Shown: positions 27,163 to 36,088, counted from the stretch's first letter. The stretch: DNA of 64,000 nucleotides from Nitrospira sp. UBA5699 (GCA_002420105.1 DIHJ01000050.1:4059-68058), one strand, 5' to 3'. The notes: generated by a model not told the origin, from the letters alone. Numbers and translations: made by a program.

Positions 27163-27190
27163 AGACGCCGCGGGGCAGAACGTTAACGTT

Positions 27191-28246
27191 ATGGCACTGA
27201 CGCTCCTGAAACGACAGAGCTCCCTTGCCTCGTCCACCCGACAGTTACAACTGCTGGCGGAGGCGCGGAGTTGCCCTCCCTTCGAGCAACGACTCGCGGG
27301 GGCCGGCCTGTTCCCGCTTCGGGCCACCGGCATCACGGTCTTCCAGATCAACGTCGGCAAGCTGTGCAATCAAACCTGCCGTCATTGCCACGTGGATGCA
27401 GGGCCGGATCGCACGGAAAGCATGTCCCGGGAGACCGCGGCATGGTGCATCGACGCATTGGCGAAAACCGATATTCCGACCGTCGATATCACCGGCGGGG
27501 CGCCGGAGCTCAACCCGAACTTCCGTTGGCTGGTCGAGCAGAGCCGTATGATGGGATGCCATGTGATGGATCGCTGCAACCTGTCCGTGCTGCTCCTGCC
27601 GTCGCAGGCGGACCTGGCGGAGTTTCTGGCCCGGCATCGCGTGGAAATCGTGGCGTCGCTGCCCTATTACCGCGCCGGTCAGACCGATGCGCAACGGGGC
27701 GAAGGGATTTTCGAGAAATCCGTCGACGCCATCCGGTTATTGAATCGCCTCGGGTATGGCCGGCCCGGTACCGGTCTCGCGTTGAATCTGGTCTACAATC
27801 CGGTCGGCGCTTTTCTGCCTCCGAAGCAAGAGGCGATCGAGGCGCAGTTTCGAAAGGAACTCAAGAACCGCCACGATATCGAGTTCAACCGCCTCTATAC
27901 GATCACCAACATGCCGATCAGCCGGTTTCTGGAGTTTCTCGTGGAAAGCGGCAACTACGAAGGCTACATGGAACGGCTGGCCAACGCCTTCAACCCCGCC
28001 GCGGCGGCCGGCGTGATGTGTCGTTATACGCTGTCCGTCGGCTGGGACGGCACGCTCTACGATTGCGACTTCAATCAAATGCTCGATCTGCAGGTGGACC
28101 GCGGCGCCCCGTCACACATCCGCAACTTTGATCCGGTCCGACTGCATCATCGCCAGATCGTGACGCGCAACCACTGCTACGGCTGCACTGCCGGCTCCGG
28201 ATCCTCTTGCGGCGGAGCGGTGGCGACCGGAGCCGTAACACCGTGA
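27191..28246 (+). CDS. arsS: Radical SAM protein ArsS of arsenosugar biosynthesis
   Basis: This 351-residue radical SAM enzyme has the 4Fe-4S motif Cys59-x3-Cys63-x2-Cys66 (LCNQTCRHCHVDAG), the GGAPELNPNFRWL strand and a DUF3641-type C-terminal domain ending in NHCYGCTAGSGSSCGG. ArsS is thought to transfer the 5'-deoxyadenosyl group to dimethylarsenite on the way to arsenosugars. Some family members are selenoproteins; here all conserved positions read as Cys with no in-frame TGA. ATG 27191 is 28 bases after the arsR stop. It completes the arsM-arsR-arsS operon. Confidence 0.92.
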   Translation: MALTLLKRQSSLASSTRQLQLLAEARSCPPFEQRLAGAGLFPLRATGITVFQINVGKLCNQTCRHCHVDAGPDRTESMSRETAAWCIDALAKTDIPTVDITGGAPELNPNFRWLVEQSRMMGCHVMDRCNLSVLLLPSQADLAEFLARHRVEIVASLPYYRAGQTDAQRGEGIFEKSVDAIRLLNRLGYGRPGTGLALNLVYNPVGAFLPPKQEAIEAQFRKELKNRHDIEFNRLYTITNMPISRFLEFLVESGNYEGYMERLANAFNPAAAAGVMCRYTLSVGWDGTLYDCDFNQMLDLQVDRGAPSHIRNFDPVRLHHRQIVTRNHCYGCTAGSGSSCGGAVATGAVTP

Positions 28247-28295
28247 CGTCGCGTCCGGGCTTCGACGGATCGGCCGACGGTCACCCCCCGCGCGG

Positions 28296-28324
28296 TTGCG
28301 CTGGTTCAGACAGTCTGCTAAGGT
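28296..28324 (+). promoter_or_regulatory. Possible sigma-70 promoter for hflKC
   Basis: TTGCGC (28296-28301) and TAAGGT (28319-28324) are separated by 17 bases and lie 52 bases before the hflK start. Confidence 0.45.
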
Positions 28325-28375
28325 GACGCCCGAACATTTCGATCGCAATTACCTTCAACCGACAACAACCCGAAC

Positions 28376-29410
28376 ATGGTCTGGGACTCTAAAGATCCTT
28401 GGAGCAGGAAGAGCGACCCCCTTGAGGACGCCCTCAGGCAGGCCCGGTCGCAGTTCAGGAATTTCCTCCCCGCCGGCGGGTTCAGGAACATGCTTCTCGC
28501 GGGGCTGCTGATTTTTATCGCCTGGCAGAGCGCCTTCATCGTCGGTCCGGACGAAGAAGGCGTCGTAAAACGGTTCGGCATCCCCGTCAGAACGGTCGGA
28601 CCGGGTCCCCACATGAAGATCCCGCTCATCGAAACGGTGCTTCAACCCAAGGTCGCCAAGCTCCACCGGGTGGAGATCGGGTTTCGAACCGACCGTCAGA
28701 GCCGCCAGCAGATGATCCCGCAGGAGGCGTTGATGCTCACCGGCGACATGAACATCCTGGCGATCGAGTTCATCGTGCAATACAAGATCAAAGAGGCTGC
28801 GAACTTTCTGTTTAACGTGGCCGACATTCATGACACGATCGGCAAGGCGGCCGAGGCCTCGATGCGGGAGGTCATCGGCAAGAGCAAGATCGACGAAGCC
28901 CTGACGACCGGCAAGGCTCAGATCCAGCAGGATACACAGGACCTGCTGCAGAAGATTCTCGATCAGTATCAGGCCGGCGTCCAGATCGCGGCCGTCCAAC
29001 TTCAAGACGTCGATCCTCCGGAAGCCGTGGCGGCGGCGTTTAAGGACGTGACAAACGCAAAGGAAGATCGGGAAAAGCTGATCAACCAAGCGATCGGCTA
29101 TCGCAACGACATCCTGCCGAAAGCAAAGGGCGAAGCCGCTCAAACGGTCAACCAGGCGAAGGGCTACGCTCAGGCCCGGTTGAACCGGGCCCAGGGTGAG
29201 GCCAACCGCTTCCTCGCCACACTCAAGGAATACAACCAGGCCAAGGACACCATCAGCAAACGGATCTACATCGAAACGATGGAAGAGATTCTCCCGAAGA
29301 TGGACAAGGTGATCATCGACGGCAAGGCCGGCGAGCGGGTTCTCCCCTACCTGCCGCTCGATCGCCTCTCGAAAAAGCCTCCCGTGACCTCGGAGGGCGG
29401 CAAGCCATGA
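28376..29410 (+). CDS. hflK: FtsH protease modulator HflK
   Basis: This 344-residue SPFH/band-7 protein has one N-terminal membrane helix (about 40-58, MLLAGLLIFIAWQSAFIV), the band-7 core (VGPDEEGVVKRFG to about 250) and an Ala/Gln-rich coiled coil (QAKGYAQARLNRAQGEANRF). HflK and HflC form a large vault-like cage around FtsH in the inner membrane and restrain its access to membrane substrates. The N-terminus (MVWDSKDPW) matches HflK. The stop overlaps the hflC start (ATGA), so the partners are translationally coupled. Confidence 0.95.
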   Translation: MVWDSKDPWSRKSDPLEDALRQARSQFRNFLPAGGFRNMLLAGLLIFIAWQSAFIVGPDEEGVVKRFGIPVRTVGPGPHMKIPLIETVLQPKVAKLHRVEIGFRTDRQSRQQMIPQEALMLTGDMNILAIEFIVQYKIKEAANFLFNVADIHDTIGKAAEASMREVIGKSKIDEALTTGKAQIQQDTQDLLQKILDQYQAGVQIAAVQLQDVDPPEAVAAAFKDVTNAKEDREKLINQAIGYRNDILPKAKGEAAQTVNQAKGYAQARLNRAQGEANRFLATLKEYNQAKDTISKRIYIETMEEILPKMDKVIIDGKAGERVLPYLPLDRLSKKPPVTSEGGKP

Positions 29411-30267
29411 CGAGGCAAGGCTTGGCGATCGCGCTGATCGCGGTTTTCATCGGCCTCTTCGTGCTGGGCGCATCGCCGTTGTTTGTCGTGGACGTGACGC
29501 AAACGGCCATCGTCGTCCAACTGGGGAAGCCGGTCCGCACCGTCACAGAGGCAGGGCTCTACGTAAAAATGCCCTTCGTTCAGGAAGTCACCTATTTCGA
29601 CAAACGGCTGCTGGATTACGATTCCGATGCCCAGGACGTCATCACGCAGGACAAAAAGACCCTGCTGCTCGACAATTTCGCGAAATGGCACATCGTCGAT
29701 CCGCTGAAGGTGTATCAGAATTTCCAAAGCCAGCGGGGTGCATTGCAGCGGCTTCATGACATCATCTACTCGGAGCTTCGGGTGGAGCTCGGCCGGCACG
29801 ATCTGCTGGAAATCGTCTCGACCACCCGAGCGGAACTCATGAAAGTCGTTACTCAGCGGTCGAACGAAAAGGCCTCCGTGTACGGCATTGAAATCCAGGA
29901 CGTCAGAATCAAACGGGCGGACCTTCCGCAGGAAAACGAGAAGACCGTATTCCAGCGCATGCAGGCCGAACGGGAGCAGCAAGCCAAGCAATACCGCGCG
30001 GAAGGAGCCGAAGAAGCGCAAAAGATCCGCTCTGAAGCGGAGAAGGACAAGGAGATTCTACTCGCGCAGGCCTACAAAGAATCCGAGGAAATCCGGGGAG
30101 CGGGTGACGCCAAGGCGTTCCGCATCTATGCGGATGCCTACCGGCAGGATCCCAAGTTCTTCGATTTTACCCGCTCGATGGAAGCCTACAAGAAATCGTT
30201 CGACGAAAAATCGACGGTGATCATGACTCCGGACTCGGAATTCTTCCACTACCTCAAGCAGCGCTGA
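29407..30267 (+). CDS. hflC: FtsH protease modulator HflC
   Basis: This 286-residue partner of HflK has an N-terminal membrane anchor (about 5-25) and a band-7 domain (VVDVTQTAIVVQLGKPVRTV, ITQDKKTLLLDNFAKWHIVDP). A charged coiled coil follows (RMQAEREQQAKQYRAEGAEEA) and then a conserved end (FFHYLKQR). The order hflK-hflC with a 4-base overlap is standard. It ends 7 bases from the convergent fhs stop with no clear terminator between them. Confidence 0.95.
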   Translation: MTRQGLAIALIAVFIGLFVLGASPLFVVDVTQTAIVVQLGKPVRTVTEAGLYVKMPFVQEVTYFDKRLLDYDSDAQDVITQDKKTLLLDNFAKWHIVDPLKVYQNFQSQRGALQRLHDIIYSELRVELGRHDLLEIVSTTRAELMKVVTQRSNEKASVYGIEIQDVRIKRADLPQENEKTVFQRMQAEREQQAKQYRAEGAEEAQKIRSEAEKDKEILLAQAYKESEEIRGAGDAKAFRIYADAYRQDPKFFDFTRSMEAYKKSFDEKSTVIMTPDSEFFHYLKQR

Positions 30268-30273
30268 CCCTTC

Positions 30274-31956
30274 CTACGACAACCCGACAATCTCACCCGT
30301 CCGGGGATCAATGCCGATCCGTTCCCCCGCCGGTTTCTTGGGCAATCCGGGCATCAACTGAATCCCCGAGCACACGGCGGTGAGGAATCCTGCTCCGGCG
30401 AGGAGTCGCACCTCTTTGATCGGCAGCGTGAAACCGGTCGGTCGGCCCTTCAATGCAGGATCGTGCGAAAGGGACAGCGGCGTCTTCGCCATGCAAATCG
30501 GCAGTTCGCCATACCCCAACCGCTGAGCCGATTCGATCTGCCGCTCGGCTTGCTCCTCGAATGAGACCCCGACGGCTCCGTACATTCGTGTCGCAATCGT
30601 CTCGATTTTCTGTTTGATCGGCCACGTGACGTCGTAGAGATGCGCGAACGATGATCGCCCGGCCGAGGCGCGAATGACGGCGCGGGCCAACTCTTCAGAC
30701 CCTTTGCCCCCGTCAGCATGGTGAGTTGAGACCGCGGCCTCCACGGCCCCGGCTTTTCGAGATTGCTCACAAACCCATTCGAGTTCCGAGGCAGGATCGT
30801 CCTTGAAGGCGTTGACCGCCACGACAACCGGGATGCCGTGGACCTTCACATTTTCGATATGCTGCTCCAGGTTGGCAAATCCTCGAGCCAGCGCTTCAGG
30901 ATTCGATCCCGTGAGCGTGGTCGGAAGCGGGGCGCCCACCTTTACGACCCCGCCGCCACCGTGAAGCTTCAGAGCGCGCAACGTCGCGACGACCACCGCG
31001 GCGGCCGGCTTGAGACCGGAGATACGGCACTTGATATTGAAAAACTTCTCGGCACCGAGATCGCTGCCGAATCCTGCCTCCGTGACAACATAGTCAGCGC
31101 AACGGACCGCCATGGCGTCGGAGAGGACGGAGCAGTTTCCATGGGCGATATTGCCGAACGGCCCCGTGTGCACGAACGCGGGGGTCCGCTCCAACGTCTG
31201 GACCAGATTGGGCAACAGAGCTTCCTTGAGCAAGACCGCCATAGACCCCGCGCAGCCCAGTTCCTCCGCCAGAACCGGTTTCCCGTCGTTCTTGAGGCCG
31301 ATGACGATCTGCCCAAGACGCTGCCTGAGGTCGGCCTGACCGGAAGCCAACGCCAGGATCGCCATGACCTCCGAAGCTTCCGTAATGACGAACTGGCTCT
31401 TCCGGTTGCCCGCTCCCTCGCCCAGCGTGATACCCCTGAGCGCTCGATCGCTGACCCCTAACGACCGCGGCCATGACAGTCGGGCAGGATCGATTCCTAA
31501 CTCATTTCCATGGAAGAGATGGTTGTCGATGAAGGCCGATAACAGATTGTGCGCACTGGAAACGGCGTGGGCGTCGCCGGTGAGATGGAGATTGATTTCC
31601 TCCATGGGGACTACTTGTGCGTAGCCGCCGCCCGTCCCTCCGCCTTTGATCCCGAACACGGGTCCGAGTGAAGGTTGTCGCAGGGTCACGACGGCGCGTT
31701 GGCCGAGCCGGCACAACCCCATCGTCAGCCCGACCGACGTCGTCGTTTTCCCTTCACCTAATGGGGTGGGATTGATTGCGGTAACTAAGATGTATCGCCC
31801 TTGAGGCTTACCGCTGAGCCGCTGCAATGCGCTCAGCGCCACCTTCCCTTTGTACCTGCCGTACGGATGCACTTCGTCAGGCGACAGACCGAGCTGCTTG
31901 CCAATTTCCTGAATCGGAAGCGGCTGGCACGCTCTGGCAATCTCGATATCCGTCAT
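30274..31956 (-). CDS. fhs: Formate-tetrahydrofolate ligase
   Basis: This 560-residue cytoplasmic enzyme makes 10-formyl-THF from formate, THF and ATP. It shows the P-loop TPLGEGKTT (about 61-69), LRQPSLGPVFGIKGGGTGGG, DLRQRLGQIVIG and the C-terminal ICMAKTPLSLSHDP block. Length is normal. In a Nitrospira-like organism it would feed one-carbon units to purine synthesis or a reductive glycine-type route; some nitrite oxidisers also use formate. The minus-strand upstream region has TATACT (32001-31996) as a plausible -10. Confidence 0.96.
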   Translation of the reverse strand: MTDIEIARACQPLPIQEIGKQLGLSPDEVHPYGRYKGKVALSALQRLSGKPQGRYILVTAINPTPLGEGKTTTSVGLTMGLCRLGQRAVVTLRQPSLGPVFGIKGGGTGGGYAQVVPMEEINLHLTGDAHAVSSAHNLLSAFIDNHLFHGNELGIDPARLSWPRSLGVSDRALRGITLGEGAGNRKSQFVITEASEVMAILALASGQADLRQRLGQIVIGLKNDGKPVLAEELGCAGSMAVLLKEALLPNLVQTLERTPAFVHTGPFGNIAHGNCSVLSDAMAVRCADYVVTEAGFGSDLGAEKFFNIKCRISGLKPAAAVVVATLRALKLHGGGGVVKVGAPLPTTLTGSNPEALARGFANLEQHIENVKVHGIPVVVAVNAFKDDPASELEWVCEQSRKAGAVEAAVSTHHADGGKGSEELARAVIRASAGRSSFAHLYDVTWPIKQKIETIATRMYGAVGVSFEEQAERQIESAQRLGYGELPICMAKTPLSLSHDPALKGRPTGFTLPIKEVRLLAGAGFLTAVCSGIQLMPGLPKKPAGERIGIDPRTGEIVGLS

Positions 31957-32040
31957 GATTGAAGCAGGCTTGTTACGAACTGGTGCGGGACGAAGAGTAT
32001 AGCACGGCGATCGTCAAAGAGCGGGAGATCCGCTCAAAAA

Positions 32041-32074
32041 GAAACGCGTTACGATAGACTTCGTAACGCGTTTC
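32041..32074 (-). terminator. Intrinsic terminator of the M23 peptidase gene
   Basis: A perfect 14-base stem (32041-32054 with 32061-32074) with a 6-base loop is followed on the minus strand by TTTTT (32040-32036). It starts 31 bases after the stop of the minus-strand M23 gene. It is the clearest Rho-independent terminator in the window. Confidence 0.85.
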
Positions 32075-32104
32075 CAAGCATCCAACCGGCCGAGGGAAGA
32101 GCGC

Positions 32105-33145
32105 CTAATCGAGAATGTACTTGGTCGGATCAAAGGTCTGACCGTTCACCTTCACCATGTAGTGAAGATGGGGACCGGTCGCCAGACCGGTACTCCCGAC
32201 TAAACCCACTACATCACCGCGCTTCACACGCTGCCCTTCCTTCACCAAAGCCTTCGCGAGGTGACCGTAGAGGGTCTCGATGCCGAAACCATGATCCAAC
32301 TTTACAACATTTCCAAGTTTCGGATCGAATCCGACAGTCGTGACCCGTCCCTGAGCGGGAGCCTGAACGGGCGCATTGGCCGCCGCACCGATATCCAAGC
32401 CATCGTGCCAGGCAGGCTTTTCTGTAAAGGGAGATACCCTGGGGCCAAAACCTGACGTCACCCAGCCCTTGACCGGCCAGATGGAAGGCGTCGCCGCCCA
32501 GCGTGAGGATTTCTGCTCAGCGGCCAGAGAGAGTTCCTGGAGAGTCTGTTCTTGGGTTTCTGCCTCTTTAGACAGCCAGGCAAGGCCCTCCTTTACCACA
32601 GCAACCAATTGCTGCTCATCCACTTCTTTTGACCAGGAAGAAGCCCTTGCATTCTCGGCCTGCCCGTCTGTTTCTACCCCTTCGGAAGCACCCCGCTGCC
32701 GAGATGCAGCCTCGCCCTTCGTAGCCTTGTCAGGCTGAAAGAAAGTGCTGCCTTCCGGGAGCGGTGTTTCTTCACCACCCCTACCATTGACCAAATCGCC
32801 TGTTTTGGGGGTTTCGATGCCGAGCATGACCCGCAGCCGTTGATTGACCTCTTTCATGCTGGTCAACCGCTTCTTCAAATCATCAATAGCGGTCGAGAAT
32901 GCAGCCGTCTGCTCGCGTGCGCTCATAGCTTCCGCCCGAAACGCCGATAACTCCCACACTTCACCAGTTCGAATTACATAGTGGGAAATGACCAGGATGT
33001 CGGCGACAAGGAGAATTGCGCCAACAATCAACATCTTGCGAACGAATTTCCTTGGGAAACTGAAGCGGAGCGGCTTGGCAGTAGAGCCGCGGAAAATGAC
33101 TACCGTATAGGCGTCGCTTGATTCTGCCCCGTTCACCTGTCCCAT
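32105..33145 (-). CDS. Membrane-anchored M23 (LytM-type) peptidase or amidase activator
   Basis: This 346-residue protein has a cytoplasmic N-terminus, one membrane helix (about 40-60), a coiled coil (about 80-130) and a linker. The C-terminal M23 domain has zinc-ligand motifs WHDGLDIGA (HxxxD) and HLHYMVKVNG (HxH), and GHLAKAL between. All ligand motifs are present, so it may be an active endopeptidase rather than a degenerate EnvC-type activator. ATG 33145 lies behind AAGGGGTGAAGG; GTG 33172 is an alternative. A strong terminator follows. Confidence 0.88.
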   Translation of the reverse strand: MGQVNGAESSDAYTVVIFRGSTAKPLRFSFPRKFVRKMLIVGAILLVADILVISHYVIRTGEVWELSAFRAEAMSAREQTAAFSTAIDDLKKRLTSMKEVNQRLRVMLGIETPKTGDLVNGRGGEETPLPEGSTFFQPDKATKGEAASRQRGASEGVETDGQAENARASSWSKEVDEQQLVAVVKEGLAWLSKEAETQEQTLQELSLAAEQKSSRWAATPSIWPVKGWVTSGFGPRVSPFTEKPAWHDGLDIGAAANAPVQAPAQGRVTTVGFDPKLGNVVKLDHGFGIETLYGHLAKALVKEGQRVKRGDVVGLVGSTGLATGPHLHYMVKVNGQTFDPTKYILD

Positions 33146-33263
33146 GACCTTCACCCCTTGCTGCAAGGGCACCTCTGCATTCCAGATAGACTTCGGCCAG
33201 TTTACTTATCTAGAATGCTTCGGTCAACCCCTCACGTTGGTAATGAATTGCGCATTGGGAACA

Positions 33264-33599
33264 TCAATTAGTTGCGGTCTCTTGCCTAATCCACCCAAGA
33301 TATCGATCGAAGCCCCGATCAACCCGCACTGCAATAACTTCAGGTACTTCATAAGAATGTATCGACAGTATCTTTTTCTCTAGCGCTGCATACCGTCGCT
33401 CTGTCGTCTTAAAAATCATGAGAACTTCGCGGCTCTTATGAACGTTCCCCTCCCAGTGGAAAAGGGAGGTGACCGCTGGAACAAGGTTTACACAAGCCGC
33501 CAGTCTTTCGGCCATTACTGCCTGACCTATCTTCATTGCCTCTTTCTGGCTTGAGGCCGTTATAAGCACGATTAGGACCTTGCCCGTCGATTTACTCAT
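33264..33599 (-). CDS. cutA: Divalent-cation tolerance protein CutA
   Basis: This 111-residue protein has the CutA1 pattern: VLIVLITASSQKEAMKIG, AACVNLVPAVTSLFHWEG, EVLMIFKTTERRYAALEKKI and HSYEVPEVIAVRVDRG. CutA forms very stable trimers of the ferredoxin-like fold and is associated with copper tolerance, though its role is still unsettled. I placed the start at ATG 33599; the frame extends upstream into AT-richer DNA. Confidence 0.92.
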   Translation of the reverse strand: MSKSTGKVLIVLITASSQKEAMKIGQAVMAERLAACVNLVPAVTSLFHWEGNVHKSREVLMIFKTTERRYAALEKKILSIHSYEVPEVIAVRVDRGFDRYLGWIRQETATN

Positions 33600-33698
33600 C
33601 AAGCGGCCGACGATACAAGAAGTCCTTTGATTCCCGCAAGAGCCACCCGGTTGTCCTTGCCCCATGACATTGAGCAAGTACTATGCCGTAGGATCACA

Positions 33699-33727
33699 CA
33701 AATATGAAGCATGTATAAATTTTTCAA
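33699..33727 (-). promoter_or_regulatory. Possible sigma-70 promoter for cutA
   Basis: Minus-strand TTGAAA (33727-33722) and TATTTG (33704-33699) are separated by 17 bases; the leader to ATG 33599 would be about 95 bases. Confidence 0.4.
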
Positions 33728-33947
33728 TAACTTACGTGAAAATTTTCGCCTGTTTTTGTTGTTATGCACAATAATTTCACGTGTCAGAAATACGATAGCT
33801 TGCCCATTAGGTGACAAAAATGAACAAAAATTGCCATCGGGTGTACTGCGTAGAGATCAAGTCGCTTTGGACAGCATCGGGGAAGCAGTCCCGATCTTCC
33901 TAAAATAACCTTTCCAAACTGACGCAACCAGGTCGTCACGAGGTGCA

Positions 33948-33977
33948 TTGACAGCCTTTTCAATGCTCACTTATGAT
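33948..33977 (+). promoter_or_regulatory. Sigma-70 promoter for the rhodanese gene
   Basis: A consensus TTGACA (33948-33953) and TATGAT (33972-33977) are separated by 18 bases, 35 bases before ATG 34013. One of the best promoter matches in the window. Confidence 0.65.
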
Positions 33978-34012
33978 GCAAATCGTCGGGAAATTGACGG
34001 GAGGTTGGCGCA

Positions 34013-34333
34013 ATGGGCTTTACGATTACTCCTACTGAACTCAAAGCCAGGCTTGATCAAGGGGACAGGCTCGTTCTTCTCGATGTGCGGGAACAATGGG
34101 AGTTCGACCTGGCTAAACTCAACGGATCGACTCTCATCCCATTGGGAACGCTCCCACAGTCTCTGGGCAAGTTGAGCCGCGACTCGGAGATCATCGCGAT
34201 CTGCCATCACGGGATGAGAAGCGCGGATGCGACGAACTTCCTGCTGCAGCAGGGCTTCCCGAATGTGAAGAACCTGGTGGGCGGAATCGATGCCTGGTCC
34301 GTTCAGGTGGATGGTTCGGTTCCCCGATATTAG
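34013..34333 (+). CDS. Single-domain rhodanese-like sulfurtransferase
   Basis: This 106-residue cytoplasmic protein is one rhodanese domain. It has LVLLDVREQWEFDLAKLNGSTLIPLG and an active-site loop ICHHGMRSAD whose Cys can carry a persulfide. It is of GlpE/PspE size without a signal peptide. GGGAGG precedes ATG 34013. It stands alone behind its own promoter and converges on the epimerase gene. Sulfur donor or acceptor partners are unknown; a role in thiol or metalloid stress is possible. Confidence 0.9.
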   Translation: MGFTITPTELKARLDQGDRLVLLDVREQWEFDLAKLNGSTLIPLGTLPQSLGKLSRDSEIIAICHHGMRSADATNFLLQQGFPNVKNLVGGIDAWSVQVDGSVPRY

Positions 34334-34378
34334 CGGGAGCCTCACGACAGCGGCTGAGAGACCTTCTCTGGTCGTCGT

Positions 34379-35302
34379 TCAGCGGAGGCGTTCCCGGAAG
34401 TATTCGAGCGTCTTCTTGAGCCCGGCGCTTAAATCCGTCTTGGGTTCCCACGACACGTCCAGTCGTAATTTCGTATTGTCGATGACGCTGCGGGCCTGTT
34501 CGCCCTTTTTCGCCGGTCCGTGGACCTCCTTGCAAGTTGAGCCCGTGTGTTGAATCAACATCCTGAATAAATCGTTGATGGATGTTTCCACGCCGGTTCC
34601 CACGTTGTAAGTCCCCTGCGTTTCCTGCCCCATCATCGCAAGGTTGGCTTCCACAACGTCGTCGACAAACACAAAATCTCTCGTTTGACGCCCATTCCCA
34701 TTGATCACTGCCTGCTCATTATTCAGCAGCTTTTGGATGAAGATGGCGACAACGCCTGCCTCCCCTTCCGGGTCCTGGCGCGGGCCGTACACATTCGCAT
34801 ACCGGAGAGTGACGACCTGTAACCCGCTGACCCGCTGATAGTAGGAGAGGTATTGCTCTCCGCAAAGCTTGCTCAGACCATACGGGGACAATGGTCTGGT
34901 GATGTGGGACTCCGGAGCAGGGTAGGTTTCCTGTTCCCCATAAATCGCGCCTCCAGAGGAAGCAAAAACGACTTTCCGCACCCCATGTCTTACGGACTGC
35001 TGCAACACGTTCAGCGTTCCCAGAATGTTGACTTGTGCATCGAATACCGGATCTTCTACGGACTTGCGCACGTCCATCTGCGCGGCCAGGTGCATGACGA
35101 CATTGGGCCGCTCATTGCGAAACACCCGTTCCAAGCGCCAGCTCTGAATGTCCAATTTATAGAAACGGGCCGCTCTATTGATATTCTTGCGCTTCCCGGT
35201 GGCGAGATTGTCCACAATGATGACTTCGTGCCCCTCCTGCACAAGCCGATCGACCAAATGCGATCCGATGAAGCCGGCTCCGCCTGTCACCAGTACTTTC
35301 AT
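34379..35302 (-). CDS. NAD-dependent nucleotide-sugar epimerase (GalE-like SDR)
   Basis: This 307-residue extended SDR protein has the NAD-binding motif VTGGAGFIGSHLVDRL, the ATGKRKN loop, LAAQMDVRKSVEDP, a catalytic Ser region (ASSGGAIYGE) and Tyr-x3-Lys in YGLSKLCGEQYL. The pattern suits UDP-glucose/UDP-GlcNAc 4-epimerases used in polysaccharide or LPS synthesis; the exact sugar is not readable. It lies last in the zapB-to-tlyA minus-strand run, 30 bases after tlyA, so it may be part of that unit. Confidence 0.88.
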   Translation of the reverse strand: MKVLVTGGAGFIGSHLVDRLVQEGHEVIIVDNLATGKRKNINRAARFYKLDIQSWRLERVFRNERPNVVMHLAAQMDVRKSVEDPVFDAQVNILGTLNVLQQSVRHGVRKVVFASSGGAIYGEQETYPAPESHITRPLSPYGLSKLCGEQYLSYYQRVSGLQVVTLRYANVYGPRQDPEGEAGVVAIFIQKLLNNEQAVINGNGRQTRDFVFVDDVVEANLAMMGQETQGTYNVGTGVETSINDLFRMLIQHTGSTCKEVHGPAKKGEQARSVIDNTKLRLDVSWEPKTDLSAGLKKTLEYFRERLR

Positions 35303-35332
35303 TCATCCTCCCGTCGCATACAAGCCCACGTA

Positions 35333-36088
35333 TTATGAGGGACTGATTATACCCCGACGTTGAAAGCCCACAAGGATTTCCCGATTCCCCTTTCTCCCCT
35401 TGACCGGAGAATCGATCACGCCGGTGTTGTGCAATCCGAGCCGGACTGCGCAATCGATGACTTTCCTCGTCACCGCTTCGCGTTGCGCATCATCGCGCAC
35501 GATCCCCCCGGCTCCGACCTGCCCCTTGCCCACCTCGAACTGCGGCTTGACCAAGGCGACCACCCTCGCATCCTGCCGCAAAAACGGCACTACGCAGGGC
35601 AGAACGAGCGTCAAAGAAATGAAGGATACGTCGATCACGGCGAGAGCGATCGACTCGGGAATCATCGTTGCGTCCATATGCCGGATATTCGTCCGTTCGA
35701 GCAAGACGACTCGCTCGTCATGACGAAGCCTCCAGTCGATCTGTCCGTACCCGACGTCAACGGCATAGACCCGATTCGCGCCACGCTGGAGAAGACAATC
35801 GGTGAATCCGCCGGTCGAACAGCCGACATCGAGCGCGACCACCTTCCTGGGGTCGAGGGAAAATGCATCGAGCGCGGCTGCCAGTTTCTCACCGGATCGA
35901 CTGACGAACGGAGCGGGTTTTTCGATCTCGATCTGCGCATCGAGCGGCACCAGTTTGGCCGGCTTGTCGACGATCGCGCCGTTAACAAGCACCCCGCCGG
36001 CCAGAATCGTTCTCGCCGCGACCTCCCGGCTCACGGCAAGACCTTGATCCACCAGGAGACGGTCCAATCGTTCTTTTCCGATACGCAC
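35333..36088 (-). CDS. tlyA: TlyA family rRNA 2'-O-methyltransferase
   Basis: This protein of about 251 residues has an N-terminal S4 RNA-binding domain (RLDRLLVDQGLAVSREVAARTILAGGVLVNG) and an FtsJ-type methyltransferase domain. The SAM motif is ALDVGCSTGGFTDCLLQRGA, followed by DVGYGQIDWRLR and LVKPQFEVGKGQVG. TlyA methylates 16S and/or 23S rRNA and affects capreomycin sensitivity in mycobacteria. I chose GTG 36088 because the S4 domain starts there. The longer frame to 36205 would add a low-complexity Ser/Pro/Arg stretch and overlap xseB. Confidence 0.9.
   Translation of the reverse strand: MRIGKERLDRLLVDQGLAVSREVAARTILAGGVLVNGAIVDKPAKLVPLDAQIEIEKPAPFVSRSGEKLAAALDAFSLDPRKVVALDVGCSTGGFTDCLLQRGANRVYAVDVGYGQIDWRLRHDERVVLLERTNIRHMDATMIPESIALAVIDVSFISLTLVLPCVVPFLRQDARVVALVKPQFEVGKGQVGAGGIVRDDAQREAVTRKVIDCAVRLGLHNTGVIDSPVKGRKGNREILVGFQRRGIISPS

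Larger units (their letters stand above)
33600..34012. other. 413-base AT-rich gap with promoters and an inverted repeat
   Basis: The stretch about 33690-33800 is much richer in A/T than its surroundings. It holds a likely cutA promoter (33699-33727), an inverted repeat ACGTGAAA / TTTCACGT (33734-33741 and 33775-33782), and the rhodanese promoter (33948-33977). A 65-codon plus frame (33711-33908) has no ribosome-binding site or family likeness and I do not call it. Confidence 0.6.

Noticed and set aside
27191..28246. ArsS as a possible selenoprotein
   Set aside because: All conserved Cys positions are Cys codons, and there is no in-frame TGA or SECIS-like hairpin at the right place.
33711..33908. 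A 65-codon plus-strand frame in the AT-rich gap
   Set aside because: No ribosome-binding site, no motif, and it overlaps the predicted cutA promoter.
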